Assembly (NCBI RefSeq): GCF_000473265.1
Contig: NZ_KI421511.1
Span: 1,043,731 to 1,107,730, forward strand
Origin: Amycolatopsis thermoflava N1165
GTDB lineage: Bacteria > Actinomycetota > Actinomycetes > Mycobacteriales > Pseudonocardiaceae
Length of the DNA stretch: 64,000 bases
Direction of reading: 5' to 3'
Part shown: piece after piece, positions 33,434-42,045 of the stretch
Numbering within the stretch: position 1 is the stretch's first letter
Layout of the letters: each line of letters starts with the position of its first letter
Program-made: the position numbers and the translations under genes
Notes under the pieces: model-generated
What the model was told of the DNA's origin: nothing
The model's database searches: none
The model's input: only the letters and a program-made list of their open reading frames with translations

Positions 33434-34796
33434 GACCAATATATCGGCCTGGTCGCTGACCGGTGGTCCGGTCGACCGGGGACTCGAAGTGCTGGCCGAG
33501 GTCGACGTGCTCGTCGTCGGGGCCGGTGCGGCCGGGGTCGCGGCGGCGGTGGTCGCGGCCGAGGCGGGTAAGTCGGTGCTCGTCGTGGAGAAGTACGGCT
33601 TCGCCGGCGGCGCGGCGGTCGCCGGGATGTCCGGCACGATCTGCGGCATGTACCTGGCCTCGGATGCCGACCGGGAGCCGAGGCAGGTCGTCGCGGGGTT
33701 CACCGAGCGGTTCCGCGGGGAGCTGGCCGCCCGGGGCGGCCTCACCGCGCCGCAGGTCTACGGCAAGACCTGGACCGTCGCGCACGATCCGCTCGTGTGG
33801 CGCGAGGTCGCGGACGACCTCCTCGAAGGCGCGGGCGTCACGGTGCTCTACCACACGGCCGTCGCCGCCGTCGTCCTTGACGGCGACACCCACCGCGGAG
33901 TGGTGGTCGAGTCGAACGCCGGCCGGGCCGTGGTGCTCGCTGCCAGGACGATCGACGCATCGGGCGACGCGGCTGTGGTCGCCCGCGCCGGGCACCGCTA
34001 CACCTTCGGCGACAACGGCGCGATCCAGAACCCGACCATGTTCTTCCGCCTCGGCAACGTCGACGTCGAGCGGTTCCTGGAGTTCTACGGCGAGGACACC
34101 ATCTGCCCGCCGTACGTGACCGAGGAGATCCTCCGGGCGCGAGGCGCCGGGCTGGACCTGCCGCGGCAGAAGATCTGGATCTTCACCACTCCCAGGCCCG
34201 GCGAGCTGCTGGTCAACGCGACCCGGTTGGCCGGCCGCGACGGCCGGATGCTCAACGTGATCGACCCCGCCGACTTCACCGAAGCCGAAATACTGGGTCG
34301 GCGGCAGGTCCGGTCCTACGCGCGGTTCCTGATTGATCGGATCCCCGGTTGTGAGAACGCGTTCGTCGTGGACACGGGGATCGAGGCCGGGATCCGGCAG
34401 ACCCGCACGATCGCCGGGATCGAACGGTTGTCCAACGAGGACGTCCTCGCGGCACGCAAGCGCGAGGACGGGATCTGCCGGGTGCCATGGCCGATCGAGC
34501 TGCACGCCGGTGACCGGCCCAAACTGACCTGGTTGCTCGACGACTACTACGAGGTGCCCTACGGCGCGCTCGTGCCCGAACGCGGCGAGGGCGTCATCGT
34601 CGCGGGCCGCTGCCTCAGCGCCGAGCACGAGGCACTCGCCTCGGCGCGGGTCACCGCGCAGTGCTTCGAATACGGCCACGCGGCCGCGGTGGCGACCGTG
34701 ATGTCGCTGGACAAGGACCTGCCCTACCGCGGACTCGACGGCCGCGAGATCCGGTCGGCGATGGCCGCCGGCGGAAGCGCCCTTTCCCTTTCCTGA
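33432..34796 (+). CDS. FAD-dependent oxidoreductase (PF12831-like)
   Basis: The 454-residue flavoprotein has the dinucleotide motif [21 protein letters not shown], followed by the FAD_oxidored-type segment GFAGGAAVAGMSGTICGMYL and a C-terminal GRCLSAEHEALASARV. Related proteins in catabolic clusters oxidise small hydroxy compounds or act with FeS partners. The start is ambiguous between ATG 33417 (inside the operator) and 33432; I use the latter. It heads a plus-strand operon with an IlvD/Edd dehydratase and an MHS transporter. Its substrate is unknown. Confidence 0.82.
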   Translation: MTNISAWSLTGGPVDRGLEVLAEVDVLVVGAGAAGVAAAVVAAEAGKSVLVVEKYGFAGGAAVAGMSGTICGMYLASDADREPRQVVAGFTERFRGELAARGGLTAPQVYGKTWTVAHDPLVWREVADDLLEGAGVTVLYHTAVAAVVLDGDTHRGVVVESNAGRAVVLAARTIDASGDAAVVARAGHRYTFGDNGAIQNPTMFFRLGNVDVERFLEFYGEDTICPPYVTEEILRARGAGLDLPRQKIWIFTTPRPGELLVNATRLAGRDGRMLNVIDPADFTEAEILGRRQVRSYARFLIDRIPGCENAFVVDTGIEAGIRQTRTIAGIERLSNEDVLAARKREDGICRVPWPIELHAGDRPKLTWLLDDYYEVPYGALVPERGEGVIVAGRCLSAEHEALASARVTAQCFEYGHAAAVATVMSLDKDLPYRGLDGREIRSAMAAGGSALSLS

Positions 34797-34809
34797 CTGG
34801 AGAAACACC

Positions 34810-36474
34810 ATGGAACAGCTGCGGAGCAACTTCGAGCCCGGCACCACCCGCTGGGCCGTGCGCCGCGCGCAGTGGAGCGCGATGGGCATCAGTGCCGAGG
34901 ACCAGCGCAAGCCCAAGATCGCGGTCGTCAACACCTCGTCGAAGCTGTCGGTGTGCTTCGCGCACCTCGACGACGTGGCGGGAGTGGTCGCCGACGCCGT
35001 CCGCGAGGCGGGTGGGCTGCCGCTGGAGATCCGGACGACCGCGCCGTCCGATTTCGTCACCAGCGCGGGCCGCAAAGCGCGTTACCTGATGCCGACCCGT
35101 GACCTGATCGTCAACGACGTCGAAGCCGCCGTCGAGGGTGCGCAGCTCGACGGCATGGTGTTGTTGGCGAGCTGCGACAAGACGACCCCGGCCCACTTGA
35201 TGGCCGCCGCGCGGCTCGACCTGCCCTCGGTCGTCGTCATCGGTGGCTACCAGCGCGGAGGGACGTTCTCCGGCTGTTCGGTGGACATCGACTCGGTGTA
35301 CGAATCGGTGGGCGCCGTCGCCTCCGGGAAGCTGAGCGTGGACGAGCTCGGCGCGATGGCCGACCGGGCGATCGAGGGGCCGGGAGTGTGCGCGGGACTG
35401 GCGACGGCGAACACGATGCACGTGCTCGCCGAGGCCCTGGGCATGACGATGCCCGGCTCTGCGCCCACGCGTGCGAACTCCGCGGCGATGCTCGACCGGA
35501 CCGCGGCCGCGGGACGGCGTGCCGTCGAGCTGGTCCGGGAAGGGCTCACCGCCCGCCAGGTGCTCACACGCGACGCCATCGAGAACGCGGTCGAGGTGGC
35601 GCTGGCACTGGGGGGCTCGGTCAACTGCGTCCGGCACCTCGCCGCCGTGGCCGCGGAGGCCGACCTCGACCTCGACGTCGTCGCGTTGTTCGAGGAGAAG
35701 GGCCGCGGTGCCAAACAACTCGCCGCCATCCGTCCCAACGGGACACACCAGGTGTGGGACCTCGACCGGGTCGGCGGGGTTCGCGCCGTCCTGCGTGCGC
35801 TGGCACCGCGGTTGCACACCGGCGCGCTGACAGTGTCCGGCAGCACCGTGGCCGAGCTGATCGCCGACGTGGCCGGACCGGACGGCGACGTGGTGCACCC
35901 GCTGGACGAACCCGTGGCCGACGAGCCGGGCCTGCTGATCCTGCGTGGATCGCTGGCGCCGGACGGTGCGATCGTCAAGGTCGCCGGGGTGGGTGCGGCA
36001 CGGCGGCAGTTCCGCGGGCCGGCCAGGGTCTTCGCGGGTGAGGACGAGGCCATCGCCGCGCTGGGCCAGGGAGAGATCAAGCCGGGACACGTGATCGTGC
36101 TGCGCGGGATGGGCCCGAGGGGCGGCCCGGGCACGGTGTTCGCCGCGAGTTTCGTGGCCGCGCTCAACGGTGCCGGCCTCGGCGGCCAGGTGGCCGTGGT
36201 GACCGACGGCGAACTGTCCGGGCTCAACCACGGGCTCGTCGTGGGACAGGTGATGCCCGAAGCCGCCGACGGCGGGCCGCTCGCCGGAGTCGAGGACGGG
36301 GACGCCATCTCGATCGACCTCGACGCACGGCTGATCGACGCGGAGCCGATACGCGACGGGAAGCCCGTCACCGCCGGTGATCCCGGCAGCGAACGCGGCT
36401 GGCTCGGCCAGTACGCGGCACTCGTCGGCCCGATCCAGCGGGGCGCGGTCCTGCGCCGTCCCGCCCGCCACTGA
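34810..36474 (+). CDS. IlvD/Edd family dehydratase
   Basis: This 554-residue protein belongs to the dihydroxy-acid/sugar-acid dehydratase family. Candidate FeS ligands are the Cys in SVCFAHLDD, in LLASCDKTTPAH and in GPGVCAGLATANTM. The C-terminal GGPGTVFAASFVAAL and TDGELSGLNHGLVVGQVMPE match the substrate-binding part of the family. It should dehydrate a 2,3-dihydroxy acid or sugar acid to a 2-keto acid. Because it sits with a transporter and a GntR gene, a catabolic role is likelier than branched-chain amino acid synthesis. GGAG precedes the ATG at 34810. Confidence 0.88.
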   Translation: MEQLRSNFEPGTTRWAVRRAQWSAMGISAEDQRKPKIAVVNTSSKLSVCFAHLDDVAGVVADAVREAGGLPLEIRTTAPSDFVTSAGRKARYLMPTRDLIVNDVEAAVEGAQLDGMVLLASCDKTTPAHLMAAARLDLPSVVVIGGYQRGGTFSGCSVDIDSVYESVGAVASGKLSVDELGAMADRAIEGPGVCAGLATANTMHVLAEALGMTMPGSAPTRANSAAMLDRTAAAGRRAVELVREGLTARQVLTRDAIENAVEVALALGGSVNCVRHLAAVAAEADLDLDVVALFEEKGRGAKQLAAIRPNGTHQVWDLDRVGGVRAVLRALAPRLHTGALTVSGSTVAELIADVAGPDGDVVHPLDEPVADEPGLLILRGSLAPDGAIVKVAGVGAARRQFRGPARVFAGEDEAIAALGQGEIKPGHVIVLRGMGPRGGPGTVFAASFVAALNGAGLGGQVAVVTDGELSGLNHGLVVGQVMPEAADGGPLAGVEDGDAISIDLDARLIDAEPIRDGKPVTAGDPGSERGWLGQYAALVGPIQRGAVLRRPARH

Positions 36475-36506
36475 CCTTTCCCCGGCCACCGAAGGAGCTG
36501 GCTTTC

Positions 36507-37814
36507 ATGACCGAATCCCGACGGCACTCCCGTAGAGCCGGTATCGCCGCCCTCGTCGGCACCACGCTCGAGTGGTACGACTTCCTGATCTACGGCACGG
36601 CCGCCGCGCTGATCCTGAACAAGCTGTTCTTTCCCGCGATCAGCCCGGTCGCGGGGACACTGGCCACTTTCGCCACCTACGCCGTCGGATTCCTGGTCCG
36701 GCCGCTGGGCGGCATCGTGCTGGGCAACCTCGGCGACCGGCTCGGCCGCAAGACGATGCTGGTGCTGACGATCGTGCTGATGGGCGTCGCGACCGCGCTG
36801 ATCGGTGTGCTGCCCACCTACGACCAGATCGGCGCGTGGGCGCCGGTCCTGCTGATCCTGTTGCGGCTCGTGCAAGGCTTCGGCGCCGGAGGCGAGTACG
36901 CCGGCGCCGTCGTGTTGTCGGTCGAGCACGGCGACCAGCGGCGACGCGGGCTGGCCGGTGCGTGGGCCCCGGCCGGGTTCGCGCTCGCCACCCTGCTCGC
37001 GACAGGGATCTACCAGCTGTTCCTGCTGCTGCCCGACGAACAGTTCCGCCAGTGGGGCTGGCGAGTGCCGTTCCTGCTGGGGATCGTCATGCTCGCGATC
37101 GGCTATTTCATCCGCAGCGGCGTGGACGAGACTCCCGCGTTCAGGAACGCGAAGCAGGCCGAGGAGACCAAGACGGGACTGTTCGCCGCGCTGCGGTACC
37201 AGCCGAAGAGCTTCCTGGTCGTCATCGGTGCCCGGTTCGCCGAAAACGGCTTCGCCTACCTGTTCCCCGTGTTCGCGGTCGCGTTCCTGACCAAGCAGCT
37301 GGGCCTGTCCGACTCGCTCGGGCTGACCGCGGTGATCATCGCCTCGGCCGTCCAGGTGGGCGGGGTGCCGCTGTTCGCCTGGCTGTCCGACCGGTGGGGA
37401 CGGCGGCCCGTCTACGCGGCCGGCGCGGTCGCGTCGGCGCTGTGGACCCTGCCGTTCTTCCTCCTGCTGGAAACCCGCGAGCCGGTGGCCGTCGTCGTAG
37501 GGTTCGTGGTGGGACTGGGCATTTGCTACCCGGCCATGCTGGCGCCGCAGGCGGCGTGGTTCGCGGAGCTGTTCGAGACCAGGACCAGGCTCGCCGGGTT
37601 CGCGTTCGCCCGCGAGATCGGTTCGGTGCTGGCGGGCGGGTTCCTGCCGCTGATCGCGACCGCGCTGCTCGCCTGGTCCGGCCACTGGTGGCCGGTCGCG
37701 GTGTACCTGGGGGTGCTGACGGTGCTCACCCTCGTCGCGCTCGCCGTGGGCCCCGAAACCCGGCGCCGCGACATCGAGTCCGCCGGCACGCGCTCGACGG
37801 TCACGACGGGGTAG
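36507..37814 (+). CDS. MFS transporter, metabolite:H+ symporter (MHS) family
   Basis: The 435-residue membrane protein has about 12 transmembrane segments. It shows the MHS N-terminal signature TTLEWYDFLIYGTAAAL, the loop GNLGDRLGRKTML, and LLRLVQGFGAGGEYAGAVVL. MHS symporters (ShiA, KgtP, ProP relatives) bring in organic acids with protons. GAAGGAG precedes the ATG at 36507. It is third in the GntR-controlled operon and probably imports the substrate of the dehydratase. Its end overlaps the convergent Lrp gene by 14 bp. Confidence 0.92.
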   Translation: MTESRRHSRRAGIAALVGTTLEWYDFLIYGTAAALILNKLFFPAISPVAGTLATFATYAVGFLVRPLGGIVLGNLGDRLGRKTMLVLTIVLMGVATALIGVLPTYDQIGAWAPVLLILLRLVQGFGAGGEYAGAVVLSVEHGDQRRRGLAGAWAPAGFALATLLATGIYQLFLLLPDEQFRQWGWRVPFLLGIVMLAIGYFIRSGVDETPAFRNAKQAEETKTGLFAALRYQPKSFLVVIGARFAENGFAYLFPVFAVAFLTKQLGLSDSLGLTAVIIASAVQVGGVPLFAWLSDRWGRRPVYAAGAVASALWTLPFFLLLETREPVAVVVGFVVGLGICYPAMLAPQAAWFAELFETRTRLAGFAFAREIGSVLAGGFLPLIATALLAWSGHWWPVAVYLGVLTVLTLVALAVGPETRRRDIESAGTRSTVTTG

Positions 37815-38814
37815 CCCAGGGATCGACGGGGACGACGCGGGTGCTGCGGCCCAGCTCGTCGACGATCCGGCCGTGCACCTTGACCTGCCGCAGCACGATC
37901 CTGCGGTCCACCACGGCCGCCTCGGGGCAGTCCACCGCGATCCGGGTGAGCAGCTTTCCGAGGTGGTCCAGCGACCGCAGGCTCACGATCAGGGAGAGAT
38001 TCGCCGGACCGGGGACCGCGGCGCAATGCCGGGTCTCGGGCCAGGCGCCCAGCCTGCGGCCCGTCTCGCGCACGTGGAGGTCCGGCACCGCCAGCCACAG
38101 CAGTGCCATGGACTCCCACCCCGCGAGCGGGCGGGCGACGTCGCACCGGAACGTGATGTCGCCGTGCCGCCGCAGGCGGTCGAGCCGGCGCTTGACCGCC
38201 TGCGGCGACGTGCCCAGCTCCGCGGCCAGCTCCGTGTACGGGCGCCGCCCGTCGTGCCCCAGCGCGAGGAAGAGCGCGCGGTCGGCCGGGCCGAACGGAC
38301 GGATCTGTTCCGGTGCCGGCCCGGCGGGCTCGCGGACCAGCTCGGTCTGGGCGCGGTTCATCACGCCGAGCCGCCACACCACCCCGCCGAAAAGTCCACT
38401 GTAGACGTACGAGCGGGCGTTCACGACGTCCGGCGGCATCGGCAACGTGCGCACCAGAACCTCGGCGATGGCGGGCAGGGTCGGTGCCAGCACCAGCGCG
38501 AACACCCCGAACTCGCCGGTGGTGACTCCGACCGTCGAGACGTTCGGCAGCTCGGCGAGAGCCAGTGCGACGCGCTCCGCCGTCCCCGGACGGCACGTCA
38601 ATTCCAGCAGCGCGCCGCGCATCGCACTGTTGCTCAGCGCCACCGTGACCCAGGCCGAGCCGGACTCCACCAAGTGCTGCCAGCGCCGCGCCAGCGTGAC
38701 CGGCGCGAGGTCCAGCGCTTCGGCGAGGCTCGTCCAGCTGGCCCGCGGGTTGACCTGGAGCGCGTCCACCAGCGCCAGATCGGTCTCGTTCAGCAGCTGG
38801 GTGTCACTATCCAT
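37801..38814 (-). CDS. Double-length Lrp/AsnC family regulator
   Basis: The 337-residue protein contains two Lrp units in tandem. Helix-turn-helix one has ETDLALVDALQVNPRASWTS and is followed by an AsnC-type domain. Helix-turn-helix two has FGPADRALFLALGHDGRRPY and TSPQAVKRRLDRL, followed by a second AsnC domain. Such doubled forms are recurrent in actinobacteria. The ATG at 38814 is family-like (MDSDTQLLNETD). It is divergent from the ACS transporter/M81 operon and is its likely regulator. Confidence 0.88.
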   Translation of the reverse strand: MDSDTQLLNETDLALVDALQVNPRASWTSLAEALDLAPVTLARRWQHLVESGSAWVTVALSNSAMRGALLELTCRPGTAERVALALAELPNVSTVGVTTGEFGVFALVLAPTLPAIAEVLVRTLPMPPDVVNARSYVYSGLFGGVVWRLGVMNRAQTELVREPAGPAPEQIRPFGPADRALFLALGHDGRRPYTELAAELGTSPQAVKRRLDRLRRHGDITFRCDVARPLAGWESMALLWLAVPDLHVRETGRRLGAWPETRHCAAVPGPANLSLIVSLRSLDHLGKLLTRIAVDCPEAAVVDRRIVLRQVKVHGRIVDELGRSTRVVPVDPWATPS

Positions 38815-38845
38815 CGTCCGGCGCGCCTCCACCGTCAGTATCCGT

Positions 38846-38892
38846 CGATTTTCCGAGGAACTCCGGGTTCTTCTGGAGTGTAATCGGAAATC
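38846..38892. promoter_or_regulatory. Nested inverted repeats, candidate Lrp site
   Basis: GATTTTCCGA pairs with TCGGAAATC (38884-38892, one base shorter), and inside these ACTCC (38860-38864) pairs with GGAGT (38875-38879). The region lies between the doubled Lrp gene and the transporter, as expected of an operator. The match is weaker than at the TetR and LacI sites. Confidence 0.35.
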
Positions 38893-38911
38893 ACCGGACC
38901 AGGGAGTGACC

Positions 38912-40195
38912 ATGGTCGACATCTCCGGCGAAGTCGTCCCGGACGCGCTGTACCGCAAGGTCGGCCGCCGGATCCTGCCGTTGCTCGTGGTGTGCTACGT
39001 CTTCGCCTACCTCGACCGCGTGAACATCGGCTTCGCCAAGCTGCAGATGACCACCGACGTCGGGATCAGCGAGTCGGTCTACGGACTGGCGGCCGGAATC
39101 TTCTTCCTCGGCTACGTGCTCTTCGAGGTGCCGAGCAACCTGCTGCTGCAGCGGATCGGCACCCGCAAGACGGTGTTCCGCATCATGCTGCTGTGGGGCC
39201 TGACCTCGGCCTCGATGCTGTTCGTGCACGACAGCACCAGCTTCTACGTGCTGCGGTTCCTGCTCGGCGTGTTCGAGGCCGGGTTCGCGCCCGGGATCAT
39301 CTTCTACCTGACCTACTGGTACCCGCCGGCGCGGATGGCGGCGGCGATGTCGGTGCTGATGATCCCGGGGCCGCTCGGCTCGATGATCGGCGGGCCGCTG
39401 TCGTCGCTCGTGCTCACCGCGTTCGACGGCGGGTTCGGGCTCGCCGGGTGGCAGTGGATGTTCCTCGTCGAGGGCCTGCCGTGCGTGGTCCTGGCGTTCG
39501 TGGTGTGGAAGGTGCTGCCCGACGGGCCCGCCGAAGCCCGCTGGCTCACCCCGGCGGAGAAGGCCCGGATCGCCGCGGACGTGACAGGTCCGGAAACCCT
39601 TCGCCAGCACAGTTTCCGGCGAGTGCTCACCGATCCGAAGGTCTACGCTCTGGCCGTCGGCTACTTCTGCCTGATCAGCGGCCTGTACGCGGTGAGCTTC
39701 TGGTTGCCGACCATCCTGCGGGAGAACGGTCTCGCCAGTACCGTCGAGATCGGACTCTGGACTGCGGTGCCGTATGCGTGCTCGCTGGTCGCGATGTTCT
39801 GGCTGTCCCGCCGCTCGGACCGCCGCGGGGAACGCCGCCTGCACAGCGCGGTCCCGGCGCTGGTCTCTGCCGCCGGGCTGGCGGTAGCGGCGCTCACCGC
39901 CCAGTCGTTCGCGGTCTCGATGCTCGCGATCGTCATCGCCACGGCCGCGATGTGGGGCTCGTACACGGTTTTCTGGGCGATCCCGTCGGCGTACCTGACC
40001 GGCACCGCCGCGGCGGGCGGCATCGCCCTGATCAACAGCATCGGGCTGCTCGGCGGTTTCTTCAGCCCCACGTTGATCGGTTACGTCAAACAGGCCACCG
40101 GGAGCACTGAGGCGGGTCTGCTGTCAATGGTCGCCCTGCTGCTGGCCGGGGGGCTGCTCATTCTGTTCACCACACTGCGGAACGAGGCACGATGA
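38912..40195 (+). CDS. MFS transporter, anion:cation symporter (ACS) family
   Basis: This 427-residue membrane protein has about 12 transmembrane segments. The motif YLDRVNIGFAKLQM near residue 35 is the ACS signature (phthalate, hexuronate and tartrate transporters), and LGYVLFEVPSNLLLQRIGTR follows. ACS members import organic anions such as sugar acids and dicarboxylates. GGGAG precedes the ATG at 38912. Its end overlaps the M81 gene start (ATGA), so the transporter and peptidase-like protein are translationally coupled. Confidence 0.92.
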   Translation: MVDISGEVVPDALYRKVGRRILPLLVVCYVFAYLDRVNIGFAKLQMTTDVGISESVYGLAAGIFFLGYVLFEVPSNLLLQRIGTRKTVFRIMLLWGLTSASMLFVHDSTSFYVLRFLLGVFEAGFAPGIIFYLTYWYPPARMAAAMSVLMIPGPLGSMIGGPLSSLVLTAFDGGFGLAGWQWMFLVEGLPCVVLAFVVWKVLPDGPAEARWLTPAEKARIAADVTGPETLRQHSFRRVLTDPKVYALAVGYFCLISGLYAVSFWLPTILRENGLASTVEIGLWTAVPYACSLVAMFWLSRRSDRRGERRLHSAVPALVSAAGLAVAALTAQSFAVSMLAIVIATAAMWGSYTVFWAIPSAYLTGTAAAGGIALINSIGLLGGFFSPTLIGYVKQATGSTEAGLLSMVALLLAGGLLILFTTLRNEAR

Positions 40196-41658
40196 AGATC
40201 CTGGCCGCTGGTTTCCAGCACGAGACCAACACGTTCGCCGTCACTCCCGCCGGTTACGCCAACTTCCTGAACGGGGAGGGGTTCCCGGCGCTGTGCCGTG
40301 GCGAGGACGTGCTGCGGCTGGCGAACGTGAACCTGCCGATCGGCGGTTTCCTGCGCGCGATGCGGGACGTGACCGTGCTGCCGGTGATCTGGGCGGCCGC
40401 GTCGCCGTCCGGGCCGGTGACCGCCGACGCCTACGAGCGCATCACCGGGGAGATCCTCGGCGCGGCCCGCTCCGCGCGGCCGGACGCGGTGTACCTGGAT
40501 CTGCACGGCGCGATGGTCACCGAGCACCACGACGACGGTGAGGGTGAGCTGTTGCGCCGTCTGCGCGCGGTCGTCGGCGACGACGTGCCCGTCGTGGCGA
40601 GCCTGGACCTGCACGCGAACCTGTCCGAGGAGATGTTCACGATGGCGGACGCCCTGGTCGCCTACCGCACCTATCCGCACGTCGACATGGCGGAGACCGG
40701 CGCTCGCGCGGCGGGGCTCCTCGCGCGGCGGACCGCCGGTGAGCGACTCCGGCCGGTGTGGCGGCGGGTGCCGTTCCTCATCCCGATCAACGCCGGCTGC
40801 ACCGATCTGGAGCCGGCCTCGACCGTCTACCGTGGACTGGCCGAGGGGATGTCCTTCGCCGCGGGGTTCCCCGCCGCGGACATCCCCGATTGCGGGCCGG
40901 TGGTGTTCGGCTACGGCGGCGACGGGGTGGTCGAGGAGGTCGACCGGGTCCACGAGCAGGTCACGAGCCGCGAAGCGGACTGGGCGATCGCGCTGCCCGA
41001 CGCCCGGCAGGCGGTCGCCGAGGCGATCCGGCTCAGCGCCGACGGGCCGGTCGTCATCGCCGACACCCAGGACAACCCCGGGGCGGGCGGGACCGCGCGG
41101 ACCACCGGGCTGCTCAAGGCGTTGCTCGCCGCGGACACCGGCCCCGCGGCGATCGGCCTGTTCACCGACCCGGAGGTGGCCGCCGCCGCTCACGCGGCCG
41201 GGGTCGGCGCGACGATCACCGTGCCGCTCGGCGGGGAACCGGCCGTGCCCGGTGACATCCCCGTGCACGGCCGGTTCACGGTGGAGCACCTGTCGGACGG
41301 CCGCTGCCGCTTCGACGGCCCGATGATGCATGGCAACGCCGTCGACCTCGGCCCCTCGGCGTGCTTGCGCTACGGTTCTGTGCGGATCGGCGTCACGACC
41401 GGACGGACGCAGGTGTTCGACCGCAACCTGTTCCGGATGGTCGGGATCGAGCCCGAGCGCCAGCGGATCGTCGTGGTCAAGAGCTCCGTCCACTTCCGCG
41501 GCGACTTCGCCCCGATGGCCGCCCACATCCTGGTCGCGAAGGCCCCCGGGGTGATGGCCGCCGATCCAGCGGATCTGGTGTGGACGAAGCTGCCGCCACA
41601 GGTGCGGATCACTCCCGCCGGGCGGGCGGCGGATCGCGGACCTCAGCGAGATTCGTGA
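40192..41658 (+). CDS. M81 family metallopeptidase-like protein (MlrC-like)
   Basis: This 488-residue protein matches the M81/MlrC family. It has FQHETNTFA at residues 8-16, LDLHGAMVTEHHDDGEGELL, LDLHANLSE, and YRTYPHVDMAETG, with the DNPGAGGTA segment in the C-terminal part. MlrC is a metalloenzyme first described in microcystin degradation, but most family members stand beside transporters and have no known substrate. Here it is coupled to an ACS transporter, so a small anionic or amide-type import substrate is a reasonable guess. Two hairpins follow it. Confidence 0.87.
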   Translation: MKILAAGFQHETNTFAVTPAGYANFLNGEGFPALCRGEDVLRLANVNLPIGGFLRAMRDVTVLPVIWAAASPSGPVTADAYERITGEILGAARSARPDAVYLDLHGAMVTEHHDDGEGELLRRLRAVVGDDVPVVASLDLHANLSEEMFTMADALVAYRTYPHVDMAETGARAAGLLARRTAGERLRPVWRRVPFLIPINAGCTDLEPASTVYRGLAEGMSFAAGFPAADIPDCGPVVFGYGGDGVVEEVDRVHEQVTSREADWAIALPDARQAVAEAIRLSADGPVVIADTQDNPGAGGTARTTGLLKALLAADTGPAAIGLFTDPEVAAAAHAAGVGATITVPLGGEPAVPGDIPVHGRFTVEHLSDGRCRFDGPMMHGNAVDLGPSACLRYGSVRIGVTTGRTQVFDRNLFRMVGIEPERQRIVVVKSSVHFRGDFAPMAAHILVAKAPGVMAADPADLVWTKLPPQVRITPAGRAADRGPQRDS

Positions 41659-41681
41659 CCGTCTCCGGGTCCCGGGACGGT
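41658..41681. terminator. Hairpin directly after the M81 gene
   Basis: ACCGTC and GACGGT pair, continued by CCG and CGG with one bulged T, immediately after the stop codon. No T-tract is seen. It probably ends the transporter/M81 transcript. Confidence 0.45.
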
Positions 41682-41735
41682 CGGCGCAGGTGCGCGCCCT
41701 CAGCAGGGGAGTGCCCTGGCTCTCGGCGGTCCCTC

Positions 41736-41763
41736 GGTGCCGCCGCGCCCCGGCGGCGGCACC
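41736..41763. terminator. Second hairpin, 11-bp stem
   Basis: GGTGCCGCCGC (41736-41746) and GCGGCGGCACC (41753-41763) form a perfect 11-bp stem with a 6-nt loop. It lies in the 387-bp gap between the M81 and LacI genes, which otherwise holds only the LacI operators and promoter. Confidence 0.55.
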
Positions 41764-41972
41764 TCCCCGGCAACGTGCACTCGGCTGGGAGCAACGGCCC
41801 CAGCCGCAGAGTATGACCCCGGTGCGCACAGGGCGTTCCTAGTTCATGGCCGATCAGCCTTTCCTGGCTTCCGTGGACGAGGCCCGGGCGACCGGCTGCC
41901 CGCCGGATCGGTGGCCTCGCCGACATCGATGGTGCTCACTCGAACCCGGAGGCAGTAAAACACGGCGGACGC

Positions 41973-41998
41973 CCGGTGCACAACCGGTTGTGCACCGG
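41973..41998. promoter_or_regulatory. LacI operator O1, perfect 26-bp palindrome
   Basis: The core CAACCGGTTG (41981-41990) is flanked by perfect arms extending to 41973 and 41998, with TGCA next to the core on either side. The core also occurs at 42001-42010 and 45267-45276. The central CG and the AACCGGTT symmetry are typical of LacI-family sites. Confidence 0.75.
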
Positions 41999-42013
41999 CG
42001 CAACCGGTTGTGC
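41998..42013. promoter_or_regulatory. LacI operator O2, overlapping the -35 region
   Basis: The core CAACCGGTTG at 42001-42010 has arms to 41998 and 42013 with one mismatch. It directly abuts O1 and overlaps the TTGTGC -35-like element of the LacI gene, consistent with autorepression. Confidence 0.7.
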
Positions 42014-42032
42014 CGGAGGTGTCCGATCGCGA

Positions 42033-42038
42033 TATGCT
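42033..42038 (+). promoter_or_regulatory. -10 box for a leaderless LacI transcript
   Basis: TATGCT (42033-42038) lies 7 bp before the ATG at 42046, the spacing expected if transcription begins at the start codon. This supports the chosen start over ATG 42034, which lies inside the box. Confidence 0.45.
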
Positions 42039-42045
42039 CCAGCCC

